The notes: generated by a model not told the origin, from the sequence alone. Positions 52,656 through 62,976 are shown, counted from the first letter of the stretch. The stretch: DNA of 64,000 nt from Deltaproteobacteria bacterium (GCA_031276865.1 JAISMF010000094.1:33740-97739); one strand, 5' to 3'. Translations and numbers: made by a program.

Positions 52656-54200
52656 CCTACCTCCTTCGCCACCCGAGGCCCGGTTTATTCCCGGACATGG
52701 GCGTTATTACTGTAATTTTCCTCCGAAACCCGTCCATACGGCGTCATCCGGAGCGCCGGAGAGAAATCATCCGGAGCGCCCGGAAAACAACTTTCCGCCC
52801 TTTTCCGGCGAGGGAAAAAACGCGTTTTCCGGAAACAAAAAAGCGCCTTTCAGCGGTACCCAACTCTTACCACAGAGGGAGCCCTCCGGTCAATCGGCGT
52901 TAATCGGCAAATCGGCAATCGGCGCCGAAAGAGGCCGCCTAGGCGGGTCTCAGGTTTAAAAGTCCCAAACGGCGGAATTTTCGTCTCATCTTTCTTAAAT
53001 AGGCGTCCCGGCCTCTCTCCGGAGGAGCTGGGCGGGGAGAACTTACGCTCAGACGGCCCCCGCCTCCCCAAGACCGCCGCAGGCGAGGCGAAAAAAAGGG
53101 CTTAAAAGGGTTTTCCGGCGGGAAAAAGCCCGCCGGTAAGATGGCGGGTTTTCTTTAAACGCTTCACCCCGATGTCCGACCCCTTGAACTTTTTTAGCCG
53201 GGAAGCGGTGAACGAAACCGAGACGCGCCGCCTCTTTCTCAAAGAGAACTCCTCCGGAAGAGCCTTGGCCGTCGAAGACGACGGAGACACGCCATCGCCC
53301 TGTTATCGACCTCCACTAGAGAAAGGAAACCTAGAATAGCTTGCAAGTATAAGCATGATGGCGATTTAAAACCCCCGCTGTAACACGCTTATTAAATTAT
53401 CTACTCTATATACGATATATTTATATTATATATTCAATATATTGCGTAATGCTTTTAAAAATCAATTCTGATGCGTACGTAAAAAGTCTGTTACTGAAAT
53501 GCTGATAGAGACGCTATACAAAATATGGGATGAACCTAATAAATATATAGTATATAAAGAAGTAGATTTCACATATTCGAATCTCTCAGAGGTTTTTGCG
53601 GTCGCATCGTCTTTAATAAGCGGGACCGCCCGAATCAAGGGAGCCGGGGGAGATGAAAAACAGACGTCCTGCGGCGGCTGGTCGGAGAGTAAATCGGCTC
53701 TAGGCCTTTACATAAGCGGATGTCTCCTAAAAATGGCATCCGAACAACGGAACGCGCGCGTCAAGCCCGGGAGGACGGTGGATGTGGCACAAAAAATAAA
53801 ACCTTCATTTTACAACTAGGTTTTTAGAACATCAGGCCCAGGATCGGAAAACAATGCGAAAAGCTGCCGGCCCGCCGGCGCACCCGCCGAAACGGGTCCA
53901 GTCGCTGGGATCTGCTCTTGCGCGTCCTGCGATGATACAGCTAAATTATGTGACGCTACATATCGGCAACTGACAGGAGGAATTCGGATGCCCAAAGAGG
54001 GGTGAAAAAATTTTCCGACTCCATTAAATTCCATATATAAAATTAGATTTACGCTTAGTCGAAAAAGGGCGCACATTGGCCAATTTCAGGAAAGCACGGT
54101 TTTATGAGCACAACTCGGATTTAGGACGCTTCTGCCTATGTATTTTTACTTTTAAATTATTTTAAGGTAATATCTTAATATTAACTTAGGAGGAACCATT
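52656..54200. other. Non-coding stretch with AT-rich right half
   Basis: About 1.5 kb. The part next to pepP (52656-52900) is related to 58890-59130 in front of the pepP pseudogene. A CCGGCGGG/CCCGCCGG hairpin lies at 53115-53136. From 53330 the sequence becomes AT-rich with long TA-rich runs. An open frame at 53499-53819 (106 codons) has no ribosome binding site or recognisable family and is not called. Confidence 0.5.
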
Positions 54201-55916
54201 ATGAGCGAGATCCTTTTAACGCCTTTAAGTATGCAGACCTTTGAGGATATCATAGTAAATGACCAGATTTATGTGGATAAAACCCATTATTTGGCCAACA
54301 TGATAGAGGGAGGACGCAAGACTTGGTTTTTGGCTCGTCCCAGGAGGTTTGGCAAGTCTTTGACCTTATCCACCCTGGAAGCTTTACTCTCCGGGAAAAA
54401 AGAACTTTTTAAAGGACTCGCCATAGAAAACAAGTTAGATGATAAAGTTTTTTTTCCCAGGCCGGTAATACATTTTGATATGAGTAATTTTCAAACAATT
54501 GAAGAACCAAATGAATTAAAAGACACACTTAAAGAATTTGTTTTATTAAAAGCAAGTCAATTAGGTATTCAATTACCCTCTAATATTTCTTGTCCTTCAA
54601 TTTTTTCTTATTTTATAGAAAAATCGTCTTATGAACTAAAGACAAAACTTACTGTTCTTGTTGATGAATATGATGCTCCAGTGACTATGCTTTTAGATAC
54701 TCCCAATAAAGCTCACGAAATTCGTAAAGTGCTTCATGGATTTTATAGTCAATTAAAAGCCTGCGACAAATATCTTTCCTTTGTCTTTGTGACGGGTATC
54801 ACTAAATTTGTTAAAGGCGGTTTATATTCCGCTTTTAATAATCCTACTGACATATCTTTAAGTCCTGAATTTGGCGGAATCACTGGTTTCACACATGATG
54901 AAATTATAAAATATTTTAATCCGCAACTCAAACAAGTAGCTCAAAAATTAAAATTATCTTACGATGCACTCTTAGATAAAACACAAAATTATTATAATGG
55001 TTTTTGTTTTGATACGGAAACATTTGTTTATAATCCTTTTTCGATGATGCTGTTTTTACAAGAAAAAAAATTTAAAAATTATTGGTTCAATACTGCAACT
55101 CCAAAACAACTTGTTAGTTTCTTTGAAAAGAAACATTTAACTTTTGAACAATTTCAAGGTTATTTAATTGAACAAGACAGGATAGATAATCCTAGTCAAG
55201 ACAGGTTCGATGATCCAGCGGTTTATTTATATCAGTTGGGATATCTTAGCTTGCGTCCCGGTACTGATGATGATAACTATAGATTGGATTATCCAAATAA
55301 AGAAGTCAAAAATTCCATGGCTTTACATATTATGCGTTCGTATTTTGAAAATATAGAAGATACTTCCATTTTTTTAAACGATTTAAAAAAATATTTATTT
55401 ACTCGTGATTCCTTAAACTTTACTCTGGAATTAAATAATTATTTTTATAGAGTGCCTTATGACTATGCTAAAAATGAAATTCGTAACGAAGGTTTTTATT
55501 GCGCCCAATTATTAATGATATTTAACGCCTTAAATCTAAACGTTCAACCGGAACAACATCAGCATTTGGGTAGACCCGATTTTATCATTAAATACAATCA
55601 ACAAACATGGATTTTAGAAGTAAAAGTTTCCCATAAAGATAACGAAGATGAAAAAATAGCCCAAAACGCCTTGGAACAGATATGGGATAAAAAATACGAT
55701 GCTCCTTACGACACGGCATTACTTATGGGAATAGTTTTCAACGCTGATAAGAGAGCGATTACATACGTTAATATCTATGATAAAATTAGTGGCGAACAAA
55801 TACTTAAAAATATAGAATCGAAAACTAGTATGTTAAAGACTGAAATTCAAACTGAAACTAAAAATGAATTAAAAACAGAAACCAAATCTCCTAGTAGAGG
55901 ACCACGTCCAAAATAA
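54201..55916 (+). CDS. AT-rich AAA-ATPase-like / PD-(D/E)XK protein (DUF1703 type)
   Basis: 571 residues of the same two-domain family as the gene at 46768, but from a different branch. Walker A-like LARPRRFGKSLTLSTLE, Walker B-like LTVLVDEYDAPVT, and nuclease-fold GRPDFIIKYNQQTWILEVKV. Its codon use is strongly A/T-biased (Lys AAA, Asn AAT, Leu TTA), quite unlike the high-GC genes around it, which points to recent transfer from a low-GC bacterium. AGGAGG lies seven bases before the ATG. A Lys/Thr/Glu-rich repeat-like tail (KTEIQTETKNELKTETK) ends the protein. Confidence 0.85.
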   Translation: MSEILLTPLSMQTFEDIIVNDQIYVDKTHYLANMIEGGRKTWFLARPRRFGKSLTLSTLEALLSGKKELFKGLAIENKLDDKVFFPRPVIHFDMSNFQTIEEPNELKDTLKEFVLLKASQLGIQLPSNISCPSIFSYFIEKSSYELKTKLTVLVDEYDAPVTMLLDTPNKAHEIRKVLHGFYSQLKACDKYLSFVFVTGITKFVKGGLYSAFNNPTDISLSPEFGGITGFTHDEIIKYFNPQLKQVAQKLKLSYDALLDKTQNYYNGFCFDTETFVYNPFSMMLFLQEKKFKNYWFNTATPKQLVSFFEKKHLTFEQFQGYLIEQDRIDNPSQDRFDDPAVYLYQLGYLSLRPGTDDDNYRLDYPNKEVKNSMALHIMRSYFENIEDTSIFLNDLKKYLFTRDSLNFTLELNNYFYRVPYDYAKNEIRNEGFYCAQLLMIFNALNLNVQPEQHQHLGRPDFIIKYNQQTWILEVKVSHKDNEDEKIAQNALEQIWDKKYDAPYDTALLMGIVFNADKRAITYVNIYDKISGEQILKNIESKTSMLKTEIQTETKNELKTETKSPSRGPRPK

Positions 55917-56166
55917 TCTCATTTTAGGTATTACGGGATATTTAGATTTTTAATGTGAAAGTTTCCCTAGGTAGGATATTTTTTGTATGCCTAAAATGCC
56001 AATTATCTACGAATTTTTACTCAGCCGAAAGGAAGAAACGGTTTTTTTTGAGCCTTATTTTTCGAATTTACCGCTCGAACGTACATTTGGGTGCCGATTT
56101 ACCGATTTTAGGTAATAGTTATCCTGAAGCCCTTTTGAAAAAAGGCCAAATTATATGATATGATAG

Positions 56167-57622
56167 CTAATTAGGGTCCTTCGAGACTGGCGGCGGAACT
56201 CCCTTCTTGCCGGACCCCTTCGGTCTTCCCCGCGGCCTTTTCATCACCTTCAGTCCGGATGGAACCTCCTCCGCAACCGCGGCCGTCTCGGGCTTTCCGG
56301 CCACCTTCGAGCTTCCCCGCTCGGAAGGAACGGCCTCCGCTCGCACGGCGGACCCTTTCTTTTGCCTGTTGAACTTGGGGTCAACCATACCCCCGCTGGA
56401 GATCATGCCGAGTTCTTTGAGCTGCCTTATCCACCAGGGAGCGTTTCTCTTGACAATCAACTCCTTGTAGTTCACCGTTCCGTCTCTGTAAACTTCTTTT
56501 CTGGAGATGAGGCAGTACATGATCCTAATCATTTTGTGGGCCACGGCGCATACAGCTTTCTTGTGACCCTTCCTGTATACAAGGGTGTCGTACTTCGCCT
56601 TCATCTGGCATTCGTTTTTTATCGCGGCGTTGGCGCATTCGATTGCGGTGGAACGCACCCGCTTATTGCCTTTCGGGCATTTGCCGCTCTTCCGTTTCCC
56701 GGCTGACTCGTTGTTACCCGGGCTCACGCCGCACCAGGAGCTCAGACGGCGGCCCGACTCATAACCGGTCATGTCCGTGCCGAACTCGGAAAAAAAACCT
56801 TATGGCGGCTACCTCCTCCACCCCGGGCATTGTTGTCAGGAAGTTTATATACTCCCAAATCGGTTCAGCCTCCTTCAGCAAAGTCGCGTTGGCTTCGCAT
56901 ATTTCCTATTCCAGTTGGATGACTTTCCGGTAATATTTCCTGATGATCCAGCGGTCTATCATGTTAAAGTCGCAGTCTAAGGATTCCTTAATATCATACT
57001 CGGAGGCTTTGATACGCTTGCCCGCCAGAGCGGCCGCTTCTTTCGGAGTCTTGCCTTCAAGAATAGCGTTTAAAAGAATACGGGCAGTGAAGCCGTGGAC
57101 GTCGCTTACGATTAAATCCAGTAGGATGCCGTTAGTGACGATAATCTTGTTGAGACGATTTTGCCATCCGCTGTATTCTTTGACAAGCGAGGCTCTGTAA
57201 TTGAAATGAGCTCTCAATTTGGAGAAAAGACGGTCGGGAATGAAACTGCCCTTAACCAGCCCGCAGCATCCTACTTTTGCAAGCCAATCGCTGTCGGTCG
57301 TGTCAGTTTTTCTGCCTGGTGGATTTTTAACGTGATAGGGGTTAACCACCATGCTGGGAATGTTATTGTAACTTAACATCATTTCGAGGGTGTTCAAGTA
57401 AACGCCGGTGTTCTACATAATCACTTGAGAAGCGCCTTTCTCGATAACCCAGTCGCAGAGTTCGATAAGACCAGATTTAAAAGTGTCAAATTCCTTTATT
57501 TCTTTCTCATATTCATTAGGTCCGAGAGGCCGCAGGTAGCACGCTACATGCTTTCTCTTATGGACATCCACTCCAACTACAGAGCCGTAGATAGCGTTGA
57601 GAGCTACAAATGAATGACTCAT
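56167..57622 (-). mobile_element. IS110-family transposase, inactivated
   Basis: DEDD transposase of the IS110 group. The N-terminal part shows GVDVHKRKHVACYLRP, then VNPYHVKNPPGRKTDTTDSD. The C-terminal Transposase_20 part shows TTMPGVEEVAAI and ESGRRLSSWCGVSPGNNES. Three lesions break it: TAG at 57415-57413 in place of the conserved Glu of VIMENTGVY, TAG at 56908-56906, and a frameshift in a run of eight A (plus strand 56790-56797). Length of the reconstructed protein (~480 aa) is slightly longer than usual because of a Lys/Pro/Arg-rich tail. IS110 elements lack inverted repeats, so the ends cannot be placed. Confidence 0.88.
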
Positions 57623-58149
57623 ATAGTTAACTAACCTCTAAACATGTAAAATAAAATGAAATAATAACAAATAATTTGAAAAAGTAAAAATGGTGCTGGC
57701 ATTATCTATTATACTGTTAGCTATAACGAACGACATTTTTATATTCGTCCTCTAAAGGGACAGCTCATGGTTCGGATAGAGGATGCCTGAACAGTTTAAT
57801 GACCGAATAAAATTCGAAAAAACTATCGTCCTATTGCACCATTCTCATTAATTATAGTATAAGTGTAGATACGTTGTCAAGTTCTCTTAAAACGAGAAAC
57901 TTTCATGTACTCGTTGGCGGAAGGGGCCCAAGCCTTCCATGAGCGTTTTATATCACACACGATACACTTTCGACTACTTGTCCCAAAAATCCAATCTTAG
58001 AGCCATTTCAGCGGATATAAAAAGCTCCATTTTTACAAAATTGAGTTTTTTTGAAGCCTTTCCCCCTAACTCGTTCCCCATCCTTGGACCATCCAGGAGA
58101 GACCGAGGCCAGGTTGAACATTATAAAGCCGGCAAACACACCTCCGCAT
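57623..58149. other. Upstream flank of the IS110 element
   Basis: AT-rich to ~57900, where the perfect promoter lies, then mixed sequence up to the pepP pseudogene. No gene is supportable. The right end of the insertion sequence probably lies here. Confidence 0.45.
57851..57880 (-). promoter_or_regulatory. Sigma-70 promoter upstream of the IS110 transposase
   Basis: On the minus strand TTGACA (57880-57875), 18-base spacer, TATAAT (57856-57851), both hexamers perfect. It points toward the transposase start at 57622, with a ~220-base leader. Confidence 0.65.
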
Positions 58150-58889
58150 GATTTATTTCTTTTCCGCCTCTCATTCCTCCTGCCGCTTGCCTCCCTTTCA
58201 TAGGAACAGCCTGGAGGAGGGCGGCGTTCCATTCGGAGGCCGTGATGGAGGAAAAGGCCGGACCCACCGCTCCATGGAAGCGGGATTTATTCTCAAAATA
58301 AAGGGAGACCAAGTTCCCGGAACTGAATAACTCCAGCCCGGTACGGAACCGGACAGGGTTATTCTCGGCTATGTCCGCCGTCCGCCGCGCCGTGACGGGA
58401 TCCTTTTCACCAGCATGAGATCCTTCGGGCTTTTCACGTTCCGTACATCCTCCGGGCTGAAATGAAGCTGCCGGAGTCTGCTATTTCCGGAAACGGTGAA
58501 AAGCGCGCCAGGGTTATCCGCCTTAATCATCCACGTCTTAATTCGGAGGACTCCGGCGTCCGTCCCCTCTTTTTTCAAAAACTCCGGCGCACCGCTCCGG
58601 TGGACGGTCGCCTCGAATTCCTGGACCGCGGCGCGGAGGGAACCTGGTGGAAGCGGATTGACGCCCGTGAAGGTGACTATAAGGCGGCCGGAGTTTTCCA
58701 AGATATGGAGTCAGATACCGAAAACACTAGATCCGGTGCTAGAAGCTGGAAGAGCGGCGGCGGTTTTCGGCTGGCCGCCACGCCGGGGCGGAGGATTACC
58801 CGTCCTCCTCCGTATTCCCCCTTAAACGGGAGGAACCTCCGGGGCGTTCATCCGGAGCTGAGCTTTTCTTCCTCTTCTCCGGGAGACAT
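58150..58889 (-). pseudogene. Decayed 5' half of pepP
   Basis: Aligns with the N-terminal half of the intact pepP (about 51960-52655) from its start codon (CAT at 58887-58889) to the middle of the catalytic domain. Recognisable pieces are SGAPEFLKKEGTDAG, SPKDLMLVKR and GPAFSSITASEWNAALLQA, in different frames. Most metal-ligand sequence is missing. The non-coding sequence upstream of it also matches that upstream of pepP, so the whole 5' end was duplicated. Confidence 0.85.
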
Positions 58890-59249
58890 TTTCCTTCACC
58901 GTTCACGGCTCCGCCTGCTTATTTTAGGCCCCGACTTCTCGCGCAAACCATCCTCCGAAGCGTCCGGAAAAGAACATCCCTAACTCCCGGAAAATCCGTC
59001 CGACTTTTTCCCGGCGGGAAGAAAATTTTTCCTCTAAAAAAAGCGCGTTTCAGCGCCTCTTCGCTTATAGACACCTAGCTTATATCGGGGAGGGCGCCCA
59101 TCGGTGAAGCCGCTTTAACCGGACCAAAATGATAAGTCGCCGCCGCGCCTTTGCAAAATCTCCTCCCTGGAACTATAATAAAGCACCATATAGAGTCATC
59201 CGGCGCTCCGCCACCCGGCGAGAAAACCACCGGAAAAAAAGAGGTCGCC

Positions 59250-60143
59250 TTGGCCAGCCTGGTTTTAAACGTCCCCTACGGCGGTGTTTTCGTCCCCCCC
59301 TTGGTGGAGAGGCGTCTGGGGCTCTCTTTGGAGGAGATCGGCTGGGAGAACTTCCGCCTGGCCGACCCCTGCCTCCTTCAGGTTATCGGGGCCGCGGCGG
59401 AGAAGGGGGTCGTGAAGGGCTTCCTGGGCGAGAAAAGCCTGCCGGAAAGAAGGCTGGTGGCTTACAAATACAGCCCCCTGGTGGCCGACCCCCTGGGATT
59501 TCTGTCCGGAGCGCTGAACGGAACGGAGGAGGGCGGCCGGTTCATCAACCGCGGGAGCACGGGCAAAGACTTCCCCCCCTGGCCGCCGGAGGCGGAGGCG
59601 GGGATCCTGAAAAAAAGCGCCCTCCCCTACCTGGAGGAGCTTAAGAAGGCCTCTCTGGAACTTCTGGATCGGGACACCCTGGTGCTCATTTTGACGCTGC
59701 GCTCCTACAGCTCCAGGCCCTGGGACTACGAAAGCGACCGCCGCTACCCGAGACCCCAAGTCTGCGTGGGCTCGGCCGGAGACGGCAAAAGCCCCGCTGG
59801 GCTCCTATCCTTCATCGGCCGGGCCTTCCGCACCTTCAACATCTGGCCCGAGCCCGACTGGCCCCATCGGGGGGTCCACGTCCCGGAATCCTTAGGCGAA
59901 AGCCCCCGGCTCTTCGCCGCCGCCCTATCGTTTCGGAGGGATCTCTACATGGACGAGTCCACGGGGAGGCTTATAAAGGGGTACGGCTCACTGGTGCGGG
60001 TGCTGCGCACCATCTTCTCCCTTCTGGAAGAGGAGCTGGAGACCGTCCTTAAGATCCGCTATCGCCGAAAACACCCACCCAAACCCCCCTCCATGATCGT
60101 GAAGGCCGGGTCAGCGAACCCCCGGGGTGCGCCGGGGGCGTAG
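59250..60143 (+). CDS. N-formylglutamate amidohydrolase-like protein
   Basis: 297 residues from TTG at 59250, chosen because AAAGAGG lies five bases upstream and the sequence further 5' belongs to the duplicated pepP leader. The start MASLVLNVPYGGVFVPPL matches the NVPHGG-type beginning of the FGase family, and LPERRLVAYKYSPLVADPLGF and LTLRSYSSRPWDYE align with its later blocks. The usual metal-binding His after the NVP is replaced by Tyr, and the DLHS motif reads LTLRS. Catalysis may therefore be altered. Cytoplasmic. Substrate uncertain; the family also includes peptidoglycan- or amide-cleaving relatives. Confidence 0.65.
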   Translation: MASLVLNVPYGGVFVPPLVERRLGLSLEEIGWENFRLADPCLLQVIGAAAEKGVVKGFLGEKSLPERRLVAYKYSPLVADPLGFLSGALNGTEEGGRFINRGSTGKDFPPWPPEAEAGILKKSALPYLEELKKASLELLDRDTLVLILTLRSYSSRPWDYESDRRYPRPQVCVGSAGDGKSPAGLLSFIGRAFRTFNIWPEPDWPHRGVHVPESLGESPRLFAAALSFRRDLYMDESTGRLIKGYGSLVRVLRTIFSLLEEELETVLKIRYRRKHPPKPPSMIVKAGSANPRGAPGA

Positions 60144-60321
60144 CCCCGAAAAAAAGGGACGCCCCCTCCCGGGCTTCCCCCCCGTCGAACGGGGCGGGGG
60201 GCGCCGGGCTCCCCCCCCGCCCCGCCTTTACGCCTCCCTTAGGCCCCGGGCGTCATCTTATTTTTAAACTTTCCCCGGCCCCATGCGGAAATAATGGGGG
60301 GCCCTTTCCCCCCTCCACCCC

Positions 60322-60402
60322 TAGTCGTTTTCTCTCTTCCGCCCCCTTAGTCGTTTTCAACCTTCCGCCGCCTTTGTCATTTTCAGCCTTTTGCCGCCCC
60401 CC
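60322..60402 (+). repeat. Three imperfect ~26-base repeats
   Basis: Units starting TAGTCGTTTTC..TTCCGCC at 60322 and 60348, and a diverged third (TGTCATTTTCAGCCTTTTGCCGCC) at 60375, in the spacer before hpt. The preceding part of the spacer (60144-60320) is dominated by runs of C and G, with no gene. Confidence 0.75.
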
Positions 60403-60468
60403 CTTCGGGTGGGCGGCCTCCGGAAAAATCCCCGCCGGAAGCCCATCCCCCCATTAAAGGACCCCCCA

Positions 60469-61020
60469 GTGACGGAACCCAAACAGCCCAAAGCCATGGA
60501 GCCGGTTTTCAGCCCCGAGGAAATATCTTTGATGGTTAAAAGGATCGCGGGCGAGATAGACCGCGACTACGAAAACATCCTTAAACCGGAGGAGAAAATC
60601 CTGGTCCTCGGGGTTTTAAACGGCGGCTTCATCTTCATGGCGGATCTCATCCGTGAGATCTCGCTTCCCGTGGACGTGGACTTCATCCGCCTCTCCAGCT
60701 ATCAGGACTCCACCAGCTCCCTAAACGAGGTGGTGATGCTCAAGGCCCCGGAAAAATCCATGAAGGATAGGCACGTCCTCGTGGTGGAGGATCTGGCCGA
60801 CTGCGGCCTCACCTTGAACTGGCTGCGGGGCTTCGTGCGGAAGCGGGGGCCGGCCACGGTTAAAATCGCCGTGGCGGTGGACAAAACCGAGAGACGCCGC
60901 TATCCGGTGGAGCTGGACTACGCGGGATTCGTTTTGAAGGAGGGCTTCCTGGTCGGCTACGGTCTCGATTACGCCCAAAACTACCGCAACCTCAAAGGGC
61001 TTTACCATCTGCTCTTCTAA
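60469..61020 (+). CDS. hpt: Hypoxanthine phosphoribosyltransferase
   Basis: Purine salvage: joins hypoxanthine or guanine to PRPP. 183 residues from GTG at 60469, supported by AAAGGA eight bases upstream; a longer frame upstream runs through repeats. Motifs: LGVLNGGFIFMADLIREI, FIRLSSYQDSTSS, the PRPP loop HVLVVEDLADCGLTLNWL (Asp-Ala-Asp-Cys variant of the usual D-T-G-x-T type), and the C-terminal FVLKEGFLVGYGLDYAQNYR typical of HPRT. Confidence 0.93.
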   Translation: MTEPKQPKAMEPVFSPEEISLMVKRIAGEIDRDYENILKPEEKILVLGVLNGGFIFMADLIREISLPVDVDFIRLSSYQDSTSSLNEVVMLKAPEKSMKDRHVLVVEDLADCGLTLNWLRGFVRKRGPATVKIAVAVDKTERRRYPVELDYAGFVLKEGFLVGYGLDYAQNYRNLKGLYHLLF

Positions 61021-61042
61021 CAAAGGGATTGATTCCGAAAGG

Positions 61043-61072
61043 CTCCCCGCCCGCCCACGGGCGGGCGGGGAG
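61043..61072 (+). terminator. GC-rich hairpin after hpt
   Basis: CTCCCCGCCCGC (61043-61054) pairs perfectly with GCGGGCGGGGAG (61061-61072). It lies 23 bases after the hpt stop; no clear T-run follows, so termination may be partial. The remaining spacer up to 61364 shows no gene. Confidence 0.55.
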
Positions 61073-61364
61073 CGGGGACGCGCTTCTCTCTTGAAGACTC
61101 CCGCCCGATGTGTTAAAAATGCGGAAACGCCGCGTAAAAAGATCCCGGAATCCCAGGATCTCCGGTGAATTTTTTAGAAAAACGCGTTTTATCGCTCCGG
61201 ACGGGGAAAAGCGTTTAAAAGGGGGCGCCGCCCGGTTTTCGGAAGGAAGCTTAAGGATTGTTTTCAGACTTCCCTCCCCCCTCCAGAGCCCCGTCCGGTT
61301 CAGCCGGAGGCCCCAATCCTCCGGATCCCCCCGGCGCCGGACGAGAAAGAGCAACGGATCGAAA

Positions 61365-62885
61365 ATGATCATCACCTGCAAACGATGCCAGACGAGGTTC
61401 AGAGTCGACGGGAGCCTCATCAAGAAGACCGGAACCAGGGTCCGCTGCTCCAACTGCCAGAACGTCTTCACGGTGTTCCTCCCCGAGCACGCCGGAAGTC
61501 AGATCCCGCCGGCGCCCCCCGCCGACGGGGGCGCCGGAGCCTATGAGGGAGCGCCTGACGCCGACGTCGGGGCGCCGGGCGCCTACGGAGGCGACCCCGG
61601 AGCTTACGGTGCGGCGCCGAGCCCTCCCGCGGCCCCGCCCGCCCAGGAACAGGACCCGAACTCCGGCTCCGCTTCGGGGGGGACGGTGAGGCAGCTCGCC
61701 GCGAAACCCATCGTCCCGGCCACCTCCGACATCATCGTCCCTCCGGAACTCTTAAACCTCCGGGAAAGCCAGCCGGAGAGCGCCCCGGCCAAGACCTTCA
61801 TCCTGGAATCCCGGGCGGAGGCCCGCTCGGCCGGCGGCCCCGCCGCCGTTCCGGCCGGGACTTTCACCTTCGAACCGGGCGAGCGGGGGGGAGCCTCACC
61901 CCCGGACTACGACGAGGATGCCGAAGAGGAGGCCGAGGAGCGTCCCGAGGAGGCCCCAGTCTTTACCGGCGCCCACGAAACGACGTCCCCGGAGGACATA
62001 AACCCGTCCCCTTCGGGGCGTGAGGCGCCGTATCAGGCGCCCGCGCCCCCCGCGTCCGGCGATCTGGGCCTTTCCTCCGACCCCGCCAATCCCGCGAAGG
62101 GGGCGGAGGAGTCCTCCGCCCCCTTCGTGGAGGCGGAAAACAGTCCCAATCCCGTCTACCCCCTCTTCGATCCCGAAAAGGCCGCCCCCTCGGGCCCCAT
62201 CCACGCCCGGGACCCCTTGAGACCGGGGAAGCTCTCCTCCGGCCGCAACAAAATCATCCTCCTGGCCGCCGCGGTTTTAAGCGCGCTGTTCATAGTGGCC
62301 ATCCTCTTCCTCACCTTGAAACCCGCGCCCGATTCCCTCACCGCCGTGCAGGGAACCGGACCCGCGGGTGAGGACGCCGGCGGCGGCGCCCCGACCGAGG
62401 ATCGGGGCCCTCAGGGAAGCGGGACCTCCGCTGCCAGCGAGACGGACAAGCTGAACTTCAAAGAGGACGAGACCAGCCACTACATCAGAACCAACCTGGC
62501 CGCCGGAAAGCTCCTCATAATAACCGGCCGCATCACGAACGATTTTTCCGACATGCGCTCCTTTATAAGGGTGCGGGGGCTGCTAAAAAACCCCGACGGA
62601 ATAATCGAGGCCGAACGCCAGGCCTACGCCGGAAACTACCTCTCGGAAACCGAGCTAACGGCGCTCCCCATAAACGAGATCCTCTCCCGCCTCGCCATCA
62701 AGGGCGGGCAGAACGGCCTGAACGTGAACCTCCTCCCCGGAAACAGCATCTCCTTCATGCTGGTTTTCGACAAGATACCAGACGATCTGACCGGCTACGA
62801 GTACGTGGTGGACGTGGTGAGCTCCCAGTCCGCCGGACCGCCTCCGGAACCCGCCCCCGCGGCGGAAAAGCCGGAAGCGAACTAA
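61365..62885 (+). CDS. Zinc-ribbon membrane protein with DUF3426 domain
   Basis: 506 residues. The N-terminus is a zinc-ribbon of the MJ0042/zinc_ribbon_5 type: MIITCKRCQTRFRV, then RVRCSNCQNVF, with Cys5, 8, 28 and 31. Residues ~45-290 are a low-complexity Pro/Ala/Glu-rich cytoplasmic linker. A single membrane segment follows at ~297-318. The periplasmic end (~350-490) is a DUF3426 domain with RVRGLLKNPDGIIEAERQAY and LPGNSISFMLVFDKIP. This arrangement is common in proteobacteria with unknown function. The start is placed at 61365 because the zinc-ribbon family begins with this Met. Confidence 0.88.
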   Translation: MIITCKRCQTRFRVDGSLIKKTGTRVRCSNCQNVFTVFLPEHAGSQIPPAPPADGGAGAYEGAPDADVGAPGAYGGDPGAYGAAPSPPAAPPAQEQDPNSGSASGGTVRQLAAKPIVPATSDIIVPPELLNLRESQPESAPAKTFILESRAEARSAGGPAAVPAGTFTFEPGERGGASPPDYDEDAEEEAEERPEEAPVFTGAHETTSPEDINPSPSGREAPYQAPAPPASGDLGLSSDPANPAKGAEESSAPFVEAENSPNPVYPLFDPEKAAPSGPIHARDPLRPGKLSSGRNKIILLAAAVLSALFIVAILFLTLKPAPDSLTAVQGTGPAGEDAGGGAPTEDRGPQGSGTSAASETDKLNFKEDETSHYIRTNLAAGKLLIITGRITNDFSDMRSFIRVRGLLKNPDGIIEAERQAYAGNYLSETELTALPINEILSRLAIKGGQNGLNVNLLPGNSISFMLVFDKIPDDLTGYEYVVDVVSSQSAGPPPEPAPAAEKPEAN

Positions 62886-62976
62886 AAAAACCGGAAATCC
62901 CTCCCAAAAAACCAAACCAAAATCGTGGTAAACCCTAAACGCGGGAAAAACAGCCGTATCCGAAACGATCCATCTC

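Noticed and set aside
53499..53819. 106-codon open frame on the plus strand
   Set aside because: No ribosome binding site and no recognisable family; composition changes abruptly in the middle where AT-rich meets GC-rich sequence.
60160..60230. Terminator in the G/C-run region after the FGase-like gene
   Set aside because: Runs of C and G can pair in many ways, but no stem with T-run stands out.
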